Source: Octadecabacter dasysiphoniae (lineage in GTDB: Bacteria > Pseudomonadota > Alphaproteobacteria > Rhodobacterales > Rhodobacteraceae). From it: 64,000 nt of DNA. Under the pieces are notes generated by a model that saw only the letters and a program-made list of their open reading frames with translations, was not told where the DNA came from and made no database searches. The stretch is taken from contig NZ_JAKGAQ010000003.1 in NCBI RefSeq assembly GCF_021532615.1, positions 124,001 through 188,000 on the forward strand. The letters run 5' to 3'. Numbering within the stretch: position 1 is the first letter of the stretch; every line of letters starts with the position of its first letter. Shown here piece after piece: positions 42,504 through 52,199 of the stretch. The position numbers were made by a program, and so were the translations under genes.

Positions 42504-43340
42504 CTAGTTGGTGGTTTTTTCTGTTTTTAGAATTGTTGTCTCTGCGTCCTCGGCCACGTCCGCGATCAACATATGACCGGGCGAGTGCGTGATGCAGATT
42601 GGCAGGCCCGCATCCAGCAGAACGTTCTGGGGGGTCACGCCACAGGCCCAATAGACGGGCACTTCGCCGTTTCGGACCTCAACCGCGTCACCCCAGTCGG
42701 GTTGCGACAGGTCTGAAATGCCGATCTGTGCAGGGTCGCCCGTTGCGATTGGGGCACCGTGCGCCTGCGGAAAACGACGGCTGATGTCGTGGGCTTGTGC
42801 AACTTGCGCCTCGGGCACGGGGCGCATGGTCACAACCATTTGGCCGCCAAACCGACCCGCGGGGACCAGATCAATGTTCGTGCGATACATCGGGACGTTC
42901 AGCCCCTTTTCGATGTGGCGCACAGGGATACCTTCGCGCAAAAGCGCATTTTCGAACGTGAACGAACAGCCAAGCGCAACAGTCACAAGATCATCGGCCC
43001 AAACATCCGCAATGTCGGTGACCTCTTCGCTGAGCGCGCCATTTCGAAACACGCGGTATTTTGATACGTCTGTGCGAATATCAATGTCATGGCCAAGGGT
43101 CGGCAGGTTTGGTTTGCCTGTATCGCCAACGCCAACAATCGGGCAGGGTTTGGGGTTACGCTGGCAAAATCGCAAGAAATCGAGGGCAAATCGTTCCGGC
43201 AAAATCGCAAGATTGCATTGGAGTTTGCCCGCCGCCAGCCCAGCCGTATGGCCCGTGTAGGACCCGTCGCGGATTGCCGCCCGCACATCGATAGCGGACG
43301 CGGCGACCAAATCGGAATGTGATGTCAGTCTTGATGTCAT
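42504..43340 (-). CDS. DUF1445 protein, D-glutamate cyclase/hydro-lyase-like
   Basis: 278 residues from ATG 43340 (frame open to 43364). The family signature is clear: ARAAIRDGSYTGHTAGLA-like VRAAIRDGSYTGHTAGLAAG at the N-terminus, VALGCSFTFENALLREGIPVRHIE near 130, and PVYWACGVTPQNVLLDAGLPICITHSPGHMLIAD at the end. Bacterial members are annotated as putative hydro-lyases; the mammalian homologue converts D-glutamate to 5-oxo-D-proline. Being first in an operon that ends in the three 5-oxoprolinase subunits strongly suggests a matching D-glutamate to 5-oxoproline step here (inference). Confidence 0.85.
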   Translation of the reverse strand: MTSRLTSHSDLVAASAIDVRAAIRDGSYTGHTAGLAAGKLQCNLAILPERFALDFLRFCQRNPKPCPIVGVGDTGKPNLPTLGHDIDIRTDVSKYRVFRNGALSEEVTDIADVWADDLVTVALGCSFTFENALLREGIPVRHIEKGLNVPMYRTNIDLVPAGRFGGQMVVTMRPVPEAQVAQAHDISRRFPQAHGAPIATGDPAQIGISDLSQPDWGDAVEVRNGEVPVYWACGVTPQNVLLDAGLPICITHSPGHMLIADVAEDAETTILKTEKTTN

Positions 43341-43431
43341 GCGCGCCCCCAGGTTCACGAACAACCATCACATGTTGGCGCGTCACCAATCAAATTATCA
43401 TTTTTGATCTATAGTGATAGATTTTTTGGAA

Positions 43432-44310
43432 CTACTTGGGGTGGGTTTTGTCCCATTCTTGGGCCACGGACCGCGCGATTTTTGCACTGTTTTCAACTAG
43501 AAAGCTGCGTGGTTCTGACAGGTAGGATGCGGTGAACGACAGTGGTTGGGGGCGATAGCCGGGATCAAATTCAACGATCTGCCCCGCTTCGAGAAAGTCG
43601 TTTGCAAGTGCGCGAGGATAGGGGCCGACGGCGATTCCCGCCGCGATCATTTTCAAGCTCGCTGACAATGACGCGGAGGCATACACCCGAAGTTTCGGCC
43701 CGACCCTGCGCGACAATTCCGACATCAATTCGCGATAGGGGCGGGTTTTGTTAGAGTATGAAATGACGGGAATGATTTTCAGATCGGTCTGCGGGTTTGC
43801 TGTTGAGCGATACCAATGCAGATCAAAGGACGGCAGGTCGACATTTTCAACGGTGAATTCGGACACAGGGCCCATTAACAGCGCCAGATCAAGTTTCCGA
43901 TCAAGCAGTTCCGTGCGCAGATTGAGTGAAATGTCGACCGTAAGATCGACGTTTACGCGCGGGTATTGTTCGCTGAACGCCTTTAGAAAGTCCGGCAGCC
44001 AGGCTTGGGCGATGGTTTCGGACGCGCCGACACGAAACAGGCCTTCTGCTTCGGACGGATTTGCGACGCGTTGTTTGATTTCTTCCTCAACGAACAGCAT
44101 TTGTTCGGCATAAGACAACAGCAATGCCCCGTGTTTTGTCAGAACAAGCTCTCCCGGACCCCTCTCAAACAGGGGCACACGTAGTTCTTGTTCTAGATTG
44201 GAGATGCGGGTGGAGACGGCGGGCTGCGACAGGTTTAACCGTTCGGCTGCCTTGCGAAAACCGCCCAACCGCGCCACCCACAAGAAGGTTTTGATCTGAT
44301 CAAAAGTCAT
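43432..44310 (-). CDS. LysR-family transcriptional regulator
   Basis: 292 residues with an N-terminal winged helix (about 1-60; FRKAAERLNLSQPAVSTRISNLEQELRVPLFERG) and an effector domain (about 88-290). It is the first gene of the minus-strand set and is transcribed in the same direction as the DUF1445-TRAP-pxp operon, 91 bases upstream of it, so it could be its regulator and even share its transcript. The ligand is unknown. The phrase YSNKTRPYRELMSELSR near residue 180 has no recognised special meaning. Confidence 0.85.
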   Translation of the reverse strand: MTFDQIKTFLWVARLGGFRKAAERLNLSQPAVSTRISNLEQELRVPLFERGPGELVLTKHGALLLSYAEQMLFVEEEIKQRVANPSEAEGLFRVGASETIAQAWLPDFLKAFSEQYPRVNVDLTVDISLNLRTELLDRKLDLALLMGPVSEFTVENVDLPSFDLHWYRSTANPQTDLKIIPVISYSNKTRPYRELMSELSRRVGPKLRVYASASLSASLKMIAAGIAVGPYPRALANDFLEAGQIVEFDPGYRPQPLSFTASYLSEPRSFLVENSAKIARSVAQEWDKTHPK

Positions 44311-44625
44311 GTCCTATTCATACGTTGGATAGATAGGGCTGCAAATGCATAATAATCTTGAATATAGGGGCAGGGGTAGTTTGCGAAGGTGTCCGCCTTT
44401 GAGTGCGCACCGGCAACGCAGTATTGCCCTGCTTCACTGCCCCGGCAGACCCAAGATTTCATGAGTTATTTTGTCGGGCGAGCGATTTGGCCCAACCGGC
44501 GAATTCGGTTTTTTCGCCGTTGCCTGGCGCCTCAAATGCAGAACAGCCTACCCCCAACGTCAAAGGTTTGGGGGAAGGCCATGATTGTTGATCAGAGGGG
44601 ATGGGCAGTGCCCGGCGTCCGCAGA
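44311..44625. other. Intergenic region with two hairpins
   Basis: No gene is supported. It contains CGGCGAA/TTCGCCG (44497-44519) and CCCCCAA/TTGGGGG (44551-44574), the latter 51 bases beyond the autotransporter-like gene's stop and a candidate terminator for it, plus the LysR promoter near 44311-44360. Confidence 0.5.
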
Positions 44626-47600
44626 CTAGAACCGCCAGTCCACCACCAGATCTACGCCATAAACATCGTAGTCGGGTTGTCCAAGACCATCGACATATAC
44701 ACCAAATTCGAGATCGAGCGGTCCGTGACCTTTTCTGCGAAGACCCAGATCAAGCCGCGCGCGTCCTCCGTCGACTACCCCGTTGCCGCCATCCTCTTTT
44801 GCGAAAATACCCGCCGCGCCGCCGATGAAATCAGTGCCCGTATTCACAATGGGCAAGACCCAATCCAACGCCACTTCGAGTTCGTTCAGCCGCACGCGCT
44901 GGGCCGCCACAGGATTGGACAATGCGTCAATATAGGCGCCCGAGTGATCGTCGGTGAACGACCAACCGACCAACGGGTGCAGTGTCGCTGATCCTGCATC
45001 TACTTCACCGGACAGGTTGATCATCGCCAACAGGCGTTCTGTGGCAAAGCTGTCGGTGTAGGTGCCGATGGGGCGGATATCGTTATGCGTGCGCCCCCAA
45101 AGCAGCCGTGCATCCAGATCGACATCATTGTAGCGCGCCACGTAGTAGGGGCCTACCAGCCAACCTGTGCCTTCGATCTCGGATAGTCCTTCGTTGGACA
45201 CCGCATGGTCGAACTGAACCATCAAACCCAAAAGCTTTTCGTGATTCAGCGTCAAATGCGATCCGAAGCTGAGGTTGGTATAGGCCGTGTCAAAACCGTC
45301 AATGAAGGACCAGTTGGAATTCAGTGCCCCCCAAATCGGCCGTCCACCGCCCGTTTGAATTTCCACGATGCCCAATTTGCGCGACACTGAAATCGCTCCG
45401 GACGTTTCATCACCATCCAGCAATCCCGACAAAGACGGTTGTGCTGCCAGCAGTGCCACCGAACGTGCAGCCATGAAATCGCGGATCAGTTCTTCAGCAA
45501 TTGTCCCGCTTGCAAACGTGCCGACGACAGAGGCCGCGGCACTGGGCGTTCCCGATCCGTCCAGCACGGCACCGGCTGCGACCGCCACGACCACATTTTG
45601 GTCCCCGTCAATTGTCAGGCTGGCAGTCCACGTCTGCTGGCCGCCACTGATCGATCCGAGCGTCCCGCCCGTGACAGTGATGTCATCATCGCGAAAATCG
45701 ATGACATCTTCACCCCAATCAAATGTGATCGTGACGGTCTGTGTGGTTGTGAACTCGTCCGGCACGCCGGTGATCGTGACGACAGGTGCAACACCGTCGG
45801 GCGCCGGCGGCGTTGGGCCAGCGGCCGCGACGTTAAGGTTGCCCGCCGCATCCTGCGCCACACCAGCCGGAACCGAGATTTCGGGCGGTGTCAGCAGATC
45901 GAGCCCTTGCACTGTCACCGTGTAGACACTGGCTGACACCGCAGTGAATTCACTGAGCTGGGCCGAGGACGCCACAAGATCACCGAGAACAAATTCGGTC
46001 ACGTCCTCATCGAAGGTGATCGTTGCTGTGAACGGGGCGATCCTGTCATAGTTTGTGTAGGTGATCGTGGGCGTGGGTGAAGTTGTCTCAACCGCGCCAC
46101 TGCTGCTGGTTTCGGCGCTGGGTGTGCCGCTGGCGTCCAGCACGGCGTTGGCGGCCACCGTCACCGAGACATCCTCGGTTCCCAGAACAGTAAACTGGGC
46201 CGTCCAGCTTTGTGGGCCGCCACTGATTGTGCCGATCGTGCCGCCCGTAACGGCGATGTCGCTGTCTTCAAACCCCAGAACGCGTTCGCCCCAATCAAAC
46301 GTCAGCGTCACTGTCTGCGGCCCGCCAAAACCGTCGGGCACGCCGCTGATAACAAGCGTTGGTGCGGTCCCGTCGGCTGTCGGTGTTGATCCGGTCGCAG
46401 CCACGTTGCCATTGCCCACCAGATCCTCGGCTACATCAGCGGCGATGTTGATGGACGGTGCGGTGGTCAGGTCGATGGCCGTCACCTCGACGGTATACTC
46501 AGCGGCGCTAACCGTGGTGAACCCACCAAGCGTCGCGCCAACGGGCGTGATGTCGGACAGATCAAAGTCGGTGACGTCCTCATCCCACGTGATCCGTGCG
46601 GTGAAGGTGTCTTCAAGGTCATACCCCTCGAAACTGATCGTCGGGGTCGGCGGGGTGAAGTCAAATGTCTCAATATAAATCGGGGCGATGGCGTTGCTTA
46701 GATTGCCTGAGGCGTCATCTTCGAAGAACTCCGCAGGAAAACCGACCGTAACATCGCCGCCCGTCGGTTCGGCGTAGAGTAGGAAACTGCCGTCGCCGTT
46801 GCTAAGAATAGCCGCGGAAACCGTTGCGTTCGTAACCACAACATTAGCGGGGTCAAAACTTGGCCCTTCGTCTACACCGCCTCCGCCGGGCTGCGTCACG
46901 AGGAATTGATACTGTCGCATATCAGGCAGGGTGTCGTTCATGTTTTCGGTCACATCGACAAAGGTAACGTCTGGCCGTGACACCACAGCATCTGTCGTCG
47001 ATAAAGAACCCCCCGCGTCGTTGGCATTGCCCGCGCCATCCTGCACGGCGCCCGCAGGAAGGGATATGCTGCCCACCCCGTCGCTATTCGCAACCACATC
47101 GAACGTGTAGGTAATACTATCCGTTGATTGCAGGTTCGACACCGTCAGGTTGGGTGTTTCAAAATCCGCCACAGTTAGGCCGCTGACAGTTTCCGAAAAT
47201 GTCAACGTCATCTGCGTGCTTGCCAACCCTTGAGTGGAGGGCAGCGCAGAGAACGTCGCTGTCGGCGCGGTTCGATCACTTTCGATGGTGAATTGGGCCG
47301 CCGCGGCATTGCTGTTACCGCCCAGATCATCCACGACGTTTGCGGGTAGATCGACCGTAATGGTCCCATCGCCGGACGGTACAATCGTCGCAGTGTAGTT
47401 GGTTGTCGATCCCGTCAATCCGGAGACCGAGCCGCCGGTTACGTTGATGTCGGACCCTGCAAACCCAGTAACCTCTTCTGAAAATTCAAACGTGACCTGG
47501 ATCGGCGATGCATTTGTGGGATCAGGCTCTGTTGATCCGATGACAGCTGTGGGCGCGCTCGTATCAAATCTGTACCATTCGGCAACGCCTGTGGCGCTTG

Positions 47601-48117
47601 CGTCGGTCAATGCATTTCCAGCGAGGTCCTCGATCGTGGCAAAGTCATAGAGACGCATGGCTACAGCCCCATCATCACCTGAAACCGTGAAAGCCGCTGT
47701 GACATCATATACTGACGCGGACTCTTGCGAGACACTCCCGGATAAGACACTCGCAACGCTAGTGGGGTCCCTGTTGATGCCAACATCTTTCAGGTCGAAC
47801 TCCCTCACATCCTCAGAGAAGGTGAACCTCATGGTCAATGTCGTTACTGTGGGGTATTCGTCCAACGGGTCCAGCCGTTCTATCGACAAAAGAGTCGGCG
47901 CTGTTGTGTCCGTTTGGGCAAATGCTGCGATGACCCACGCGCACCAAATCAGGATCGCAAAGGCCGTGATTTTGCACAACTGACGCAACAAGGCGCTTGT
48001 CGTCGCTTTGGCGCTATTTTGATGTGGTACGTCAGGCGAGGATCGACGTGATAAGGTGTTGGGTGAAAACAAAACAACTGAACTGGTCTCAAAAAATCCT
48101 ACAAATTGGTTCGCCAT
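44626..48117 (-). CDS. Large Ig-like repeat protein with autotransporter-type beta-barrel
   Basis: 1163 residues from ATG 48117, with a CAGGAGAAG site just upstream; the frame is open to 48183. A long signal sequence runs to about residue 68 (hydrophobic AFAILIWCAWVIAAFA). About seven to eight Ig-like units of 90-120 residues follow, each with a T-x-T-F-S/D-E-x-V-x-x-F core and a VxDxxGNxN-type end. The two C-terminal units (about 560-880) are near copies, for example GGTIGTISGGPQSWTAQF and GGTLGSISGGQQTWTASL. The last about 250 residues look like an outer-membrane beta-barrel ending in phenylalanine (LVVDWRF). It is probably a surface adhesin or passenger-domain autotransporter. No protease site is visible. 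Confidence 0.8.
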   Translation of the reverse strand: MANQFVGFFETSSVVLFSPNTLSRRSSPDVPHQNSAKATTSALLRQLCKITAFAILIWCAWVIAAFAQTDTTAPTLLSIERLDPLDEYPTVTTLTMRFTFSEDVREFDLKDVGINRDPTSVASVLSGSVSQESASVYDVTAAFTVSGDDGAVAMRLYDFATIEDLAGNALTDASATGVAEWYRFDTSAPTAVIGSTEPDPTNASPIQVTFEFSEEVTGFAGSDINVTGGSVSGLTGSTTNYTATIVPSGDGTITVDLPANVVDDLGGNSNAAAAQFTIESDRTAPTATFSALPSTQGLASTQMTLTFSETVSGLTVADFETPNLTVSNLQSTDSITYTFDVVANSDGVGSISLPAGAVQDGAGNANDAGGSLSTTDAVVSRPDVTFVDVTENMNDTLPDMRQYQFLVTQPGGGGVDEGPSFDPANVVVTNATVSAAILSNGDGSFLLYAEPTGGDVTVGFPAEFFEDDASGNLSNAIAPIYIETFDFTPPTPTISFEGYDLEDTFTARITWDEDVTDFDLSDITPVGATLGGFTTVSAAEYTVEVTAIDLTTAPSINIAADVAEDLVGNGNVAATGSTPTADGTAPTLVISGVPDGFGGPQTVTLTFDWGERVLGFEDSDIAVTGGTIGTISGGPQSWTAQFTVLGTEDVSVTVAANAVLDASGTPSAETSSSGAVETTSPTPTITYTNYDRIAPFTATITFDEDVTEFVLGDLVASSAQLSEFTAVSASVYTVTVQGLDLLTPPEISVPAGVAQDAAGNLNVAAAGPTPPAPDGVAPVVTITGVPDEFTTTQTVTITFDWGEDVIDFRDDDITVTGGTLGSISGGQQTWTASLTIDGDQNVVVAVAAGAVLDGSGTPSAAASVVGTFASGTIAEELIRDFMAARSVALLAAQPSLSGLLDGDETSGAISVSRKLGIVEIQTGGGRPIWGALNSNWSFIDGFDTAYTNLSFGSHLTLNHEKLLGLMVQFDHAVSNEGLSEIEGTGWLVGPYYVARYNDVDLDARLLWGRTHNDIRPIGTYTDSFATERLLAMINLSGEVDAGSATLHPLVGWSFTDDHSGAYIDALSNPVAAQRVRLNELEVALDWVLPIVNTGTDFIGGAAGIFAKEDGGNGVVDGGRARLDLGLRRKGHGPLDLEFGVYVDGLGQPDYDVYGVDLVVDWRF

Positions 48118-48483
48118 CAAAAACTTCTCCTGTTGAGACGTTGAAGCGCGACCAAACAAGAACGGTCGCGCGATAAGGGTCATTTCGCACTGTGCAAACG
48201 TCTACCGCGCCCTCGAAATCCGCAGGCAAGCGGTGTTGATTTTCAGGGGGGGCAGGCAGCAGTTGCACGTCGTGATGCACCTGAAACACAACGTTTGACG
48301 TCGGGGAACACGCCATGGATGGATTGTCTGAAACGTACTCAAACTTGTCCGAAATGGGATATCTGTGATGGGACGGTTGCGGCATGCTGGGCGGGCCAAA
48401 TGGGCCGGTTGTCAGGCCTTGATCGCGCGAAATTCGCGTGTGCACCGCGCCCTAGGACAGGCGCATGGTGCATGCCTGACAGA
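48118..48483. other. Intergenic region, 366 bases
   Basis: Nothing recognisable beyond the probable promoter of the repeat protein. Small frames on both strands lack ribosome sites and family features. Confidence 0.5.
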
Positions 48484-50241
48484 TCACAATGCTGCCTTTG
48501 CCCGCTTGGTCGTTTTGAATGTTTCACGGGGTGTTTCGTTAAACTTGGCACCATAGAGCCTCGTGAAATGGCTCACGCTCGAGAACCCCGTCGCATAGGC
48601 AACTTCGGCAACGCTGCTGTAATGTCGAAGCACAATAAGGTCGCGCGCCAGTTCAAGACGTGTTTCCCGAATAAATCTTGCGGGCGATATATTGAGGGCG
48701 TCGTTCATCCGCCGACTGAGCGTGCGTTCACTTACGCCCAGTTCTGCACCCAGTGCTTGTGGCCCGAATCCTTCTTTCCCGACATTATCGAGCACAATTT
48801 TCCGCGCTCGCACCTCTAGGCGGTCTTCGAAATGTAGCACCCGTTCTTCGGCTTCGTCGCCCAAGGCGTCTTCTACGAACCGCGCCCGCGCCTGCGCTAT
48901 TTCTGCGATTTTAGCGTTCTTGGCCTGGGTCGCTTCGAGCGAACGGCGCAGGGTCTCAACTTCCTCAAATGCAATTTTGCTCCGGCTTCGGATACCCTGA
49001 AGCATCATCGAAATCGCCAACATCATGAACATCGCTTCGCCAATGATCGCAAATGTATAGCTGTACGTCCCTGCACGCCAACGCATCACTTCTATGACGG
49101 AGTCTGACGCCGTGATGTGGGGCGGGAACACAAAAAAGTAGTTCGCGATTGCAAGCCCAATAACCAGACAGATGAGAGACCCGCACAAAGGCAGCACCTG
49201 TGGAAGGCCACGGCCCAATCGCGCGCACGCGAAGGCCAACAGGATCAAGGGGCTGATGAACTGCATGAGGACGTTTGGCATGGCGTGTTGCCAGGGACTC
49301 AGAACTGCGATCCCACATAAGGCGACGGCAATGACTGTCAGGATAACAAAGCCGCGCTGCTGCATACGAGACCGTTTTCCGCTTGATAACAGGACCCGCG
49401 TATACTGGATGTTGGTGATGACGCCGACCCCTACGGCAAGCTGAATGGCCGGAACCGTAAATGTGACTGGGAACTGAACATCGAAGACCCTGTGGAACCA
49501 GCCGTAAAGGATGAAGATGAACATGAACGACGCGAGCAAATAGAGCGTATAATACTTGTAAAACTCGGTCGTCACCTGACGAAACAAGATCAAGCTGAGC
49601 ATGATCAGAAGGGCGATAAGCCCCATCAAAACGATCAAAATGGTCTGAAACGACGTTGACCACCGATAAAAGAATTCCTCGGACACAAGAAGTGGTGTCG
49701 CATGCGGGGTAAAGGTGCCTGCCACTCGAACGTAAAATTCCTTGGTCTCATTGGCGGCCAAGGTGACGGCTAGCGCGGACCTCACACTGACAATAGACCG
49801 CTGATCCGTCGGGACCGTTCTGCCGTTTCGCGCAAGCTCGTCCAGCCCCGTTTCGGTTTGTTCAAAGAGGGCCATTTCATCAAAAATAGTCTCCATGAAG
49901 GCAATCCTCCATTCGACCCGATGATCATTGGGGTTGTTCAACGTAAACCGCAGCCAAAGCGCACCATCGGGGCGTTTGATCGCGTATCGATCGACGCAGG
50001 GTGTGTAGGAAAAGGCGTGCGTGTGGATGTCGTCACTGGCAATCATCCCTGACGGATCGGAAAGGTGTTCCGTCATCAAGGGACGTAGCTGGCCGCCGGA
50101 GACGTCCTCAAGCGTGTTGTAAGCCGGGGCGCTTTCACCGGCGGGATCACAGTCCTGTGCCAAATGATCAGCCGTTGCGGGAAGCATCCCCCCAAAGCCA
50201 ACAACCACACAGATCAATAGAATTTTCAAACGTCCTAACAT
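48484..50241 (-). CDS. 7TM (DISM-type) receptor fused to an AraC DNA-binding domain
   Basis: 585 residues from ATG 50241; the frame is open to 50418, but here a signal peptide starts (MLGRLKILLICVVVGFGGMLPATA). A periplasmic 7TMR-DISM-type sensor region (about 45-190; ALWLRFTLNNPNDHRVEWRIAF) precedes seven membrane segments (about 195-420) and a coiled region (about 430-475). The C-terminal AraC helix-turn-helix domain (about 485-575) has LSRRMNDALNISPARFIRETRLELA and SVAEVAYATGFSSVSHFTRLYGAKFNETPRE. It would sense an outside ligand and bind DNA directly from the membrane. Targets are unknown; the divergent repeat protein is not adjacent in orientation. Confidence 0.85.
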   Translation of the reverse strand: MLGRLKILLICVVVGFGGMLPATADHLAQDCDPAGESAPAYNTLEDVSGGQLRPLMTEHLSDPSGMIASDDIHTHAFSYTPCVDRYAIKRPDGALWLRFTLNNPNDHRVEWRIAFMETIFDEMALFEQTETGLDELARNGRTVPTDQRSIVSVRSALAVTLAANETKEFYVRVAGTFTPHATPLLVSEEFFYRWSTSFQTILIVLMGLIALLIMLSLILFRQVTTEFYKYYTLYLLASFMFIFILYGWFHRVFDVQFPVTFTVPAIQLAVGVGVITNIQYTRVLLSSGKRSRMQQRGFVILTVIAVALCGIAVLSPWQHAMPNVLMQFISPLILLAFACARLGRGLPQVLPLCGSLICLVIGLAIANYFFVFPPHITASDSVIEVMRWRAGTYSYTFAIIGEAMFMMLAISMMLQGIRSRSKIAFEEVETLRRSLEATQAKNAKIAEIAQARARFVEDALGDEAEERVLHFEDRLEVRARKIVLDNVGKEGFGPQALGAELGVSERTLSRRMNDALNISPARFIRETRLELARDLIVLRHYSSVAEVAYATGFSSVSHFTRLYGAKFNETPRETFKTTKRAKAAL

Positions 50242-50938
50242 TGGGGGATGGTTTCTCCATCGGCAGCAAAAGCATGAACGGGCGAGCAAGGTACCAAACA
50301 CAAGGCAGTCTTTTCGTCGGGCAGGAATGCGCTTCAAACAGGAAATATTGAGGAATCTTCGCGTTTGGGCGAGTGATCCATGGGCTCTCGCCTCACGAAG
50401 AGGCATCGCATTCCGCAAATGAGCCAGCGTGGCCAGTTTAGAACGATTTTGGCCGTACCGTCCACATGCCCATGATCCCGGGAAACGTGCGAGTTAACGA
50501 TAGCGTAAACTTACGCCTTGTTGCCGCCCTAAGCGGCAGCGTTGCAGTGCTGTTAAGACGTTAAGCTGCATTTTTGTCTCCAAATCCGTTCATGATCATT
50601 GCCAAAGGTCTGACTTGCGACCTTCACGGGCCGCAAAAGGATGCAGCTCTCGGGGTATTGAAATGTCTGATGTGCACTTTGGCCAATCTGGAGCGATTTT
50701 TGTCTGAAATCCGCAGATTCAACTTTCCTGTCGCGTCTCAACGCACGTGCTTGTCGTCGGCACACATTCGGCCTTCTTCGAAGTTCCCCTAAGCAAGATC
50801 GATTCGACCGAACTAGCATGGATGTCCTGGGCCAGTTCCCGATGTTCACAAGACTTGGCGATCGACAGCGGCATATTGCCAGACAAGCTGCTGGCTGACG
50901 TGTTCGAAGTGGTCAGGCCGGTTGGTCGGTATGGGGAG
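50242..50938. other. Intergenic region, about 700 bases
   Basis: No gene is supported. It contains the hairpin TGCCGC-CCTAA-GCGGCA (50522-50538) and presumably the promoter of the 7TM regulator. Short frames on either strand are not conserved-looking. Confidence 0.45.
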
Positions 50939-51835
50939 CTACCCCCTTCTTTGGTTTTGATAGGCCGTCGAAAGCCCGTTTTGTATTATTGCCTTCGTGA
51001 GGGGTGGTTTGAGCGTGACATCACAAATAGCGGACCGTTCCGCCGTGAGATCATGACCGCGAACTTCGCTGGAAATCAGGATCAGTGGGATGTTGGGCGC
51101 GTGGTTGCGCAGCCGCAAACAGTAGTCGACGGTGTCTTCCAGATCACCCATGAAATCCGCGTCTACGAAATACACATCCGCACGATCTATGATTGACTGA
51201 ACCTCTTTCCATGACGCTTCTTCGCTGCGAACAGCAAGAACCAAGCCGATATCTTGGCCGGCCCAATCAGCGATCGCGTCAAAATTTCTGGAATGTGCCT
51301 CTCCGAAATACGCCAATGCGCTCTCAGTTCCTATCTGAGGCTTAGAGTTTGCCCCCAACCTGACGACATTGGCAGTCAAATCATCAACCAAGTCTGCATC
51401 CTGCGGGTGCCCATTAACTTGGTTCAGCACCCGACCCATCATGACTTGTTTGATCGGGATGACATTAAGACCATGTCGGGATGTCAGTTCTTTGTCCCAA
51501 GCACGACAAAGACGGGTAGTTTGTGCGCCTATGCGCCTTTCATTGAAACGAATTCTGTTTTCTGTCCCACGGACAGAACGCCCTCCTCGAGCCGTCAACC
51601 CGTTTCGCAACCTTTCATCACGTTTGGAAAATAAGACCATTGTGATGACCAGCGATAACGACCCGGACGTCGCATAGACGACCAGCGTCCAAAAGAAAGC
51701 CCACAAAATGGGTAGATCCAGCCTGTTCAAGACGGTGAGAACAAAGATGATAACCGTCGCCATGGCCACGACCAAAGCAATAAAAAGCCCGGTGATCATT
51801 CGTAAGCCAGCTGGCAACGTTTCCCGATTATGCAT
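50939..51835 (-). CDS. Membrane-tethered protein with receiver-like C-terminus
   Basis: 298 residues from ATG 51835 (a TTG at 51856 is further upstream). Two membrane segments occur near the N-terminus (about 12-34 and 41-65). A basic linker (about 70-150) follows, and then a C-terminal domain (about 195-290) with the receiver-like order VYFVDADF (phosphoacceptor-like Asp), LILISSEV (Ser) and DVTLKPPL (Lys). The expected acidic pair at the first strand reads RSEEAS. No output or kinase domain is present. It may be a membrane-docked receiver that buffers or relays phosphate. I do not recognise the middle region. Confidence 0.6.
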   Translation of the reverse strand: MHNRETLPAGLRMITGLFIALVVAMATVIIFVLTVLNRLDLPILWAFFWTLVVYATSGSLSLVITMVLFSKRDERLRNGLTARGGRSVRGTENRIRFNERRIGAQTTRLCRAWDKELTSRHGLNVIPIKQVMMGRVLNQVNGHPQDADLVDDLTANVVRLGANSKPQIGTESALAYFGEAHSRNFDAIADWAGQDIGLVLAVRSEEASWKEVQSIIDRADVYFVDADFMGDLEDTVDYCLRLRNHAPNIPLILISSEVRGHDLTAERSAICDVTLKPPLTKAIIQNGLSTAYQNQRRG

Positions 51836-52199
51836 GTTACTTGTCCCTGCGTTCAAATCTCATGAGATCAGCCAATCGCGCCGTGCGCGAACTGCTGTCA
51901 CGGCGAACCCGCACGTGATCTGCAATTACAAAAGGCAGGTCATTGTTGTGATTGAAATATCGATCCAAAGGATTGGCGGGGATCAGCAAACATTTGGCTG
52001 AAAACCGATGTCAGTCAAAGGGCTGTTGGTGATCGTGCAGGTCACGGCAAAGGAATTTTATAGTGCAACTAAAGAGGTCGAGCCGGATATTGGCGGATTT
52101 GTATTGAAGATCCGGTTCGTCTGACGTCCTGCCAATTCGACCGGATTATCGCGCAAGATCCGCTTGAAATTCACACTGATACGCGCGTTTGAACGTGCG
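51836..52199. other. Intergenic region, about 360 bases
   Basis: Nothing recognisable. The short plus frame near 52019 lacks a ribosome site. It may hold the promoter of the receiver-like gene near 51840-51900. Confidence 0.45.

Noticed and set aside
48089..48445. 118-codon minus frame between the repeat protein and the 7TM regulator
   Set aside because: It overlaps the start and ribosome site of the repeat protein, and its sequence shows no domain or coding-like composition.
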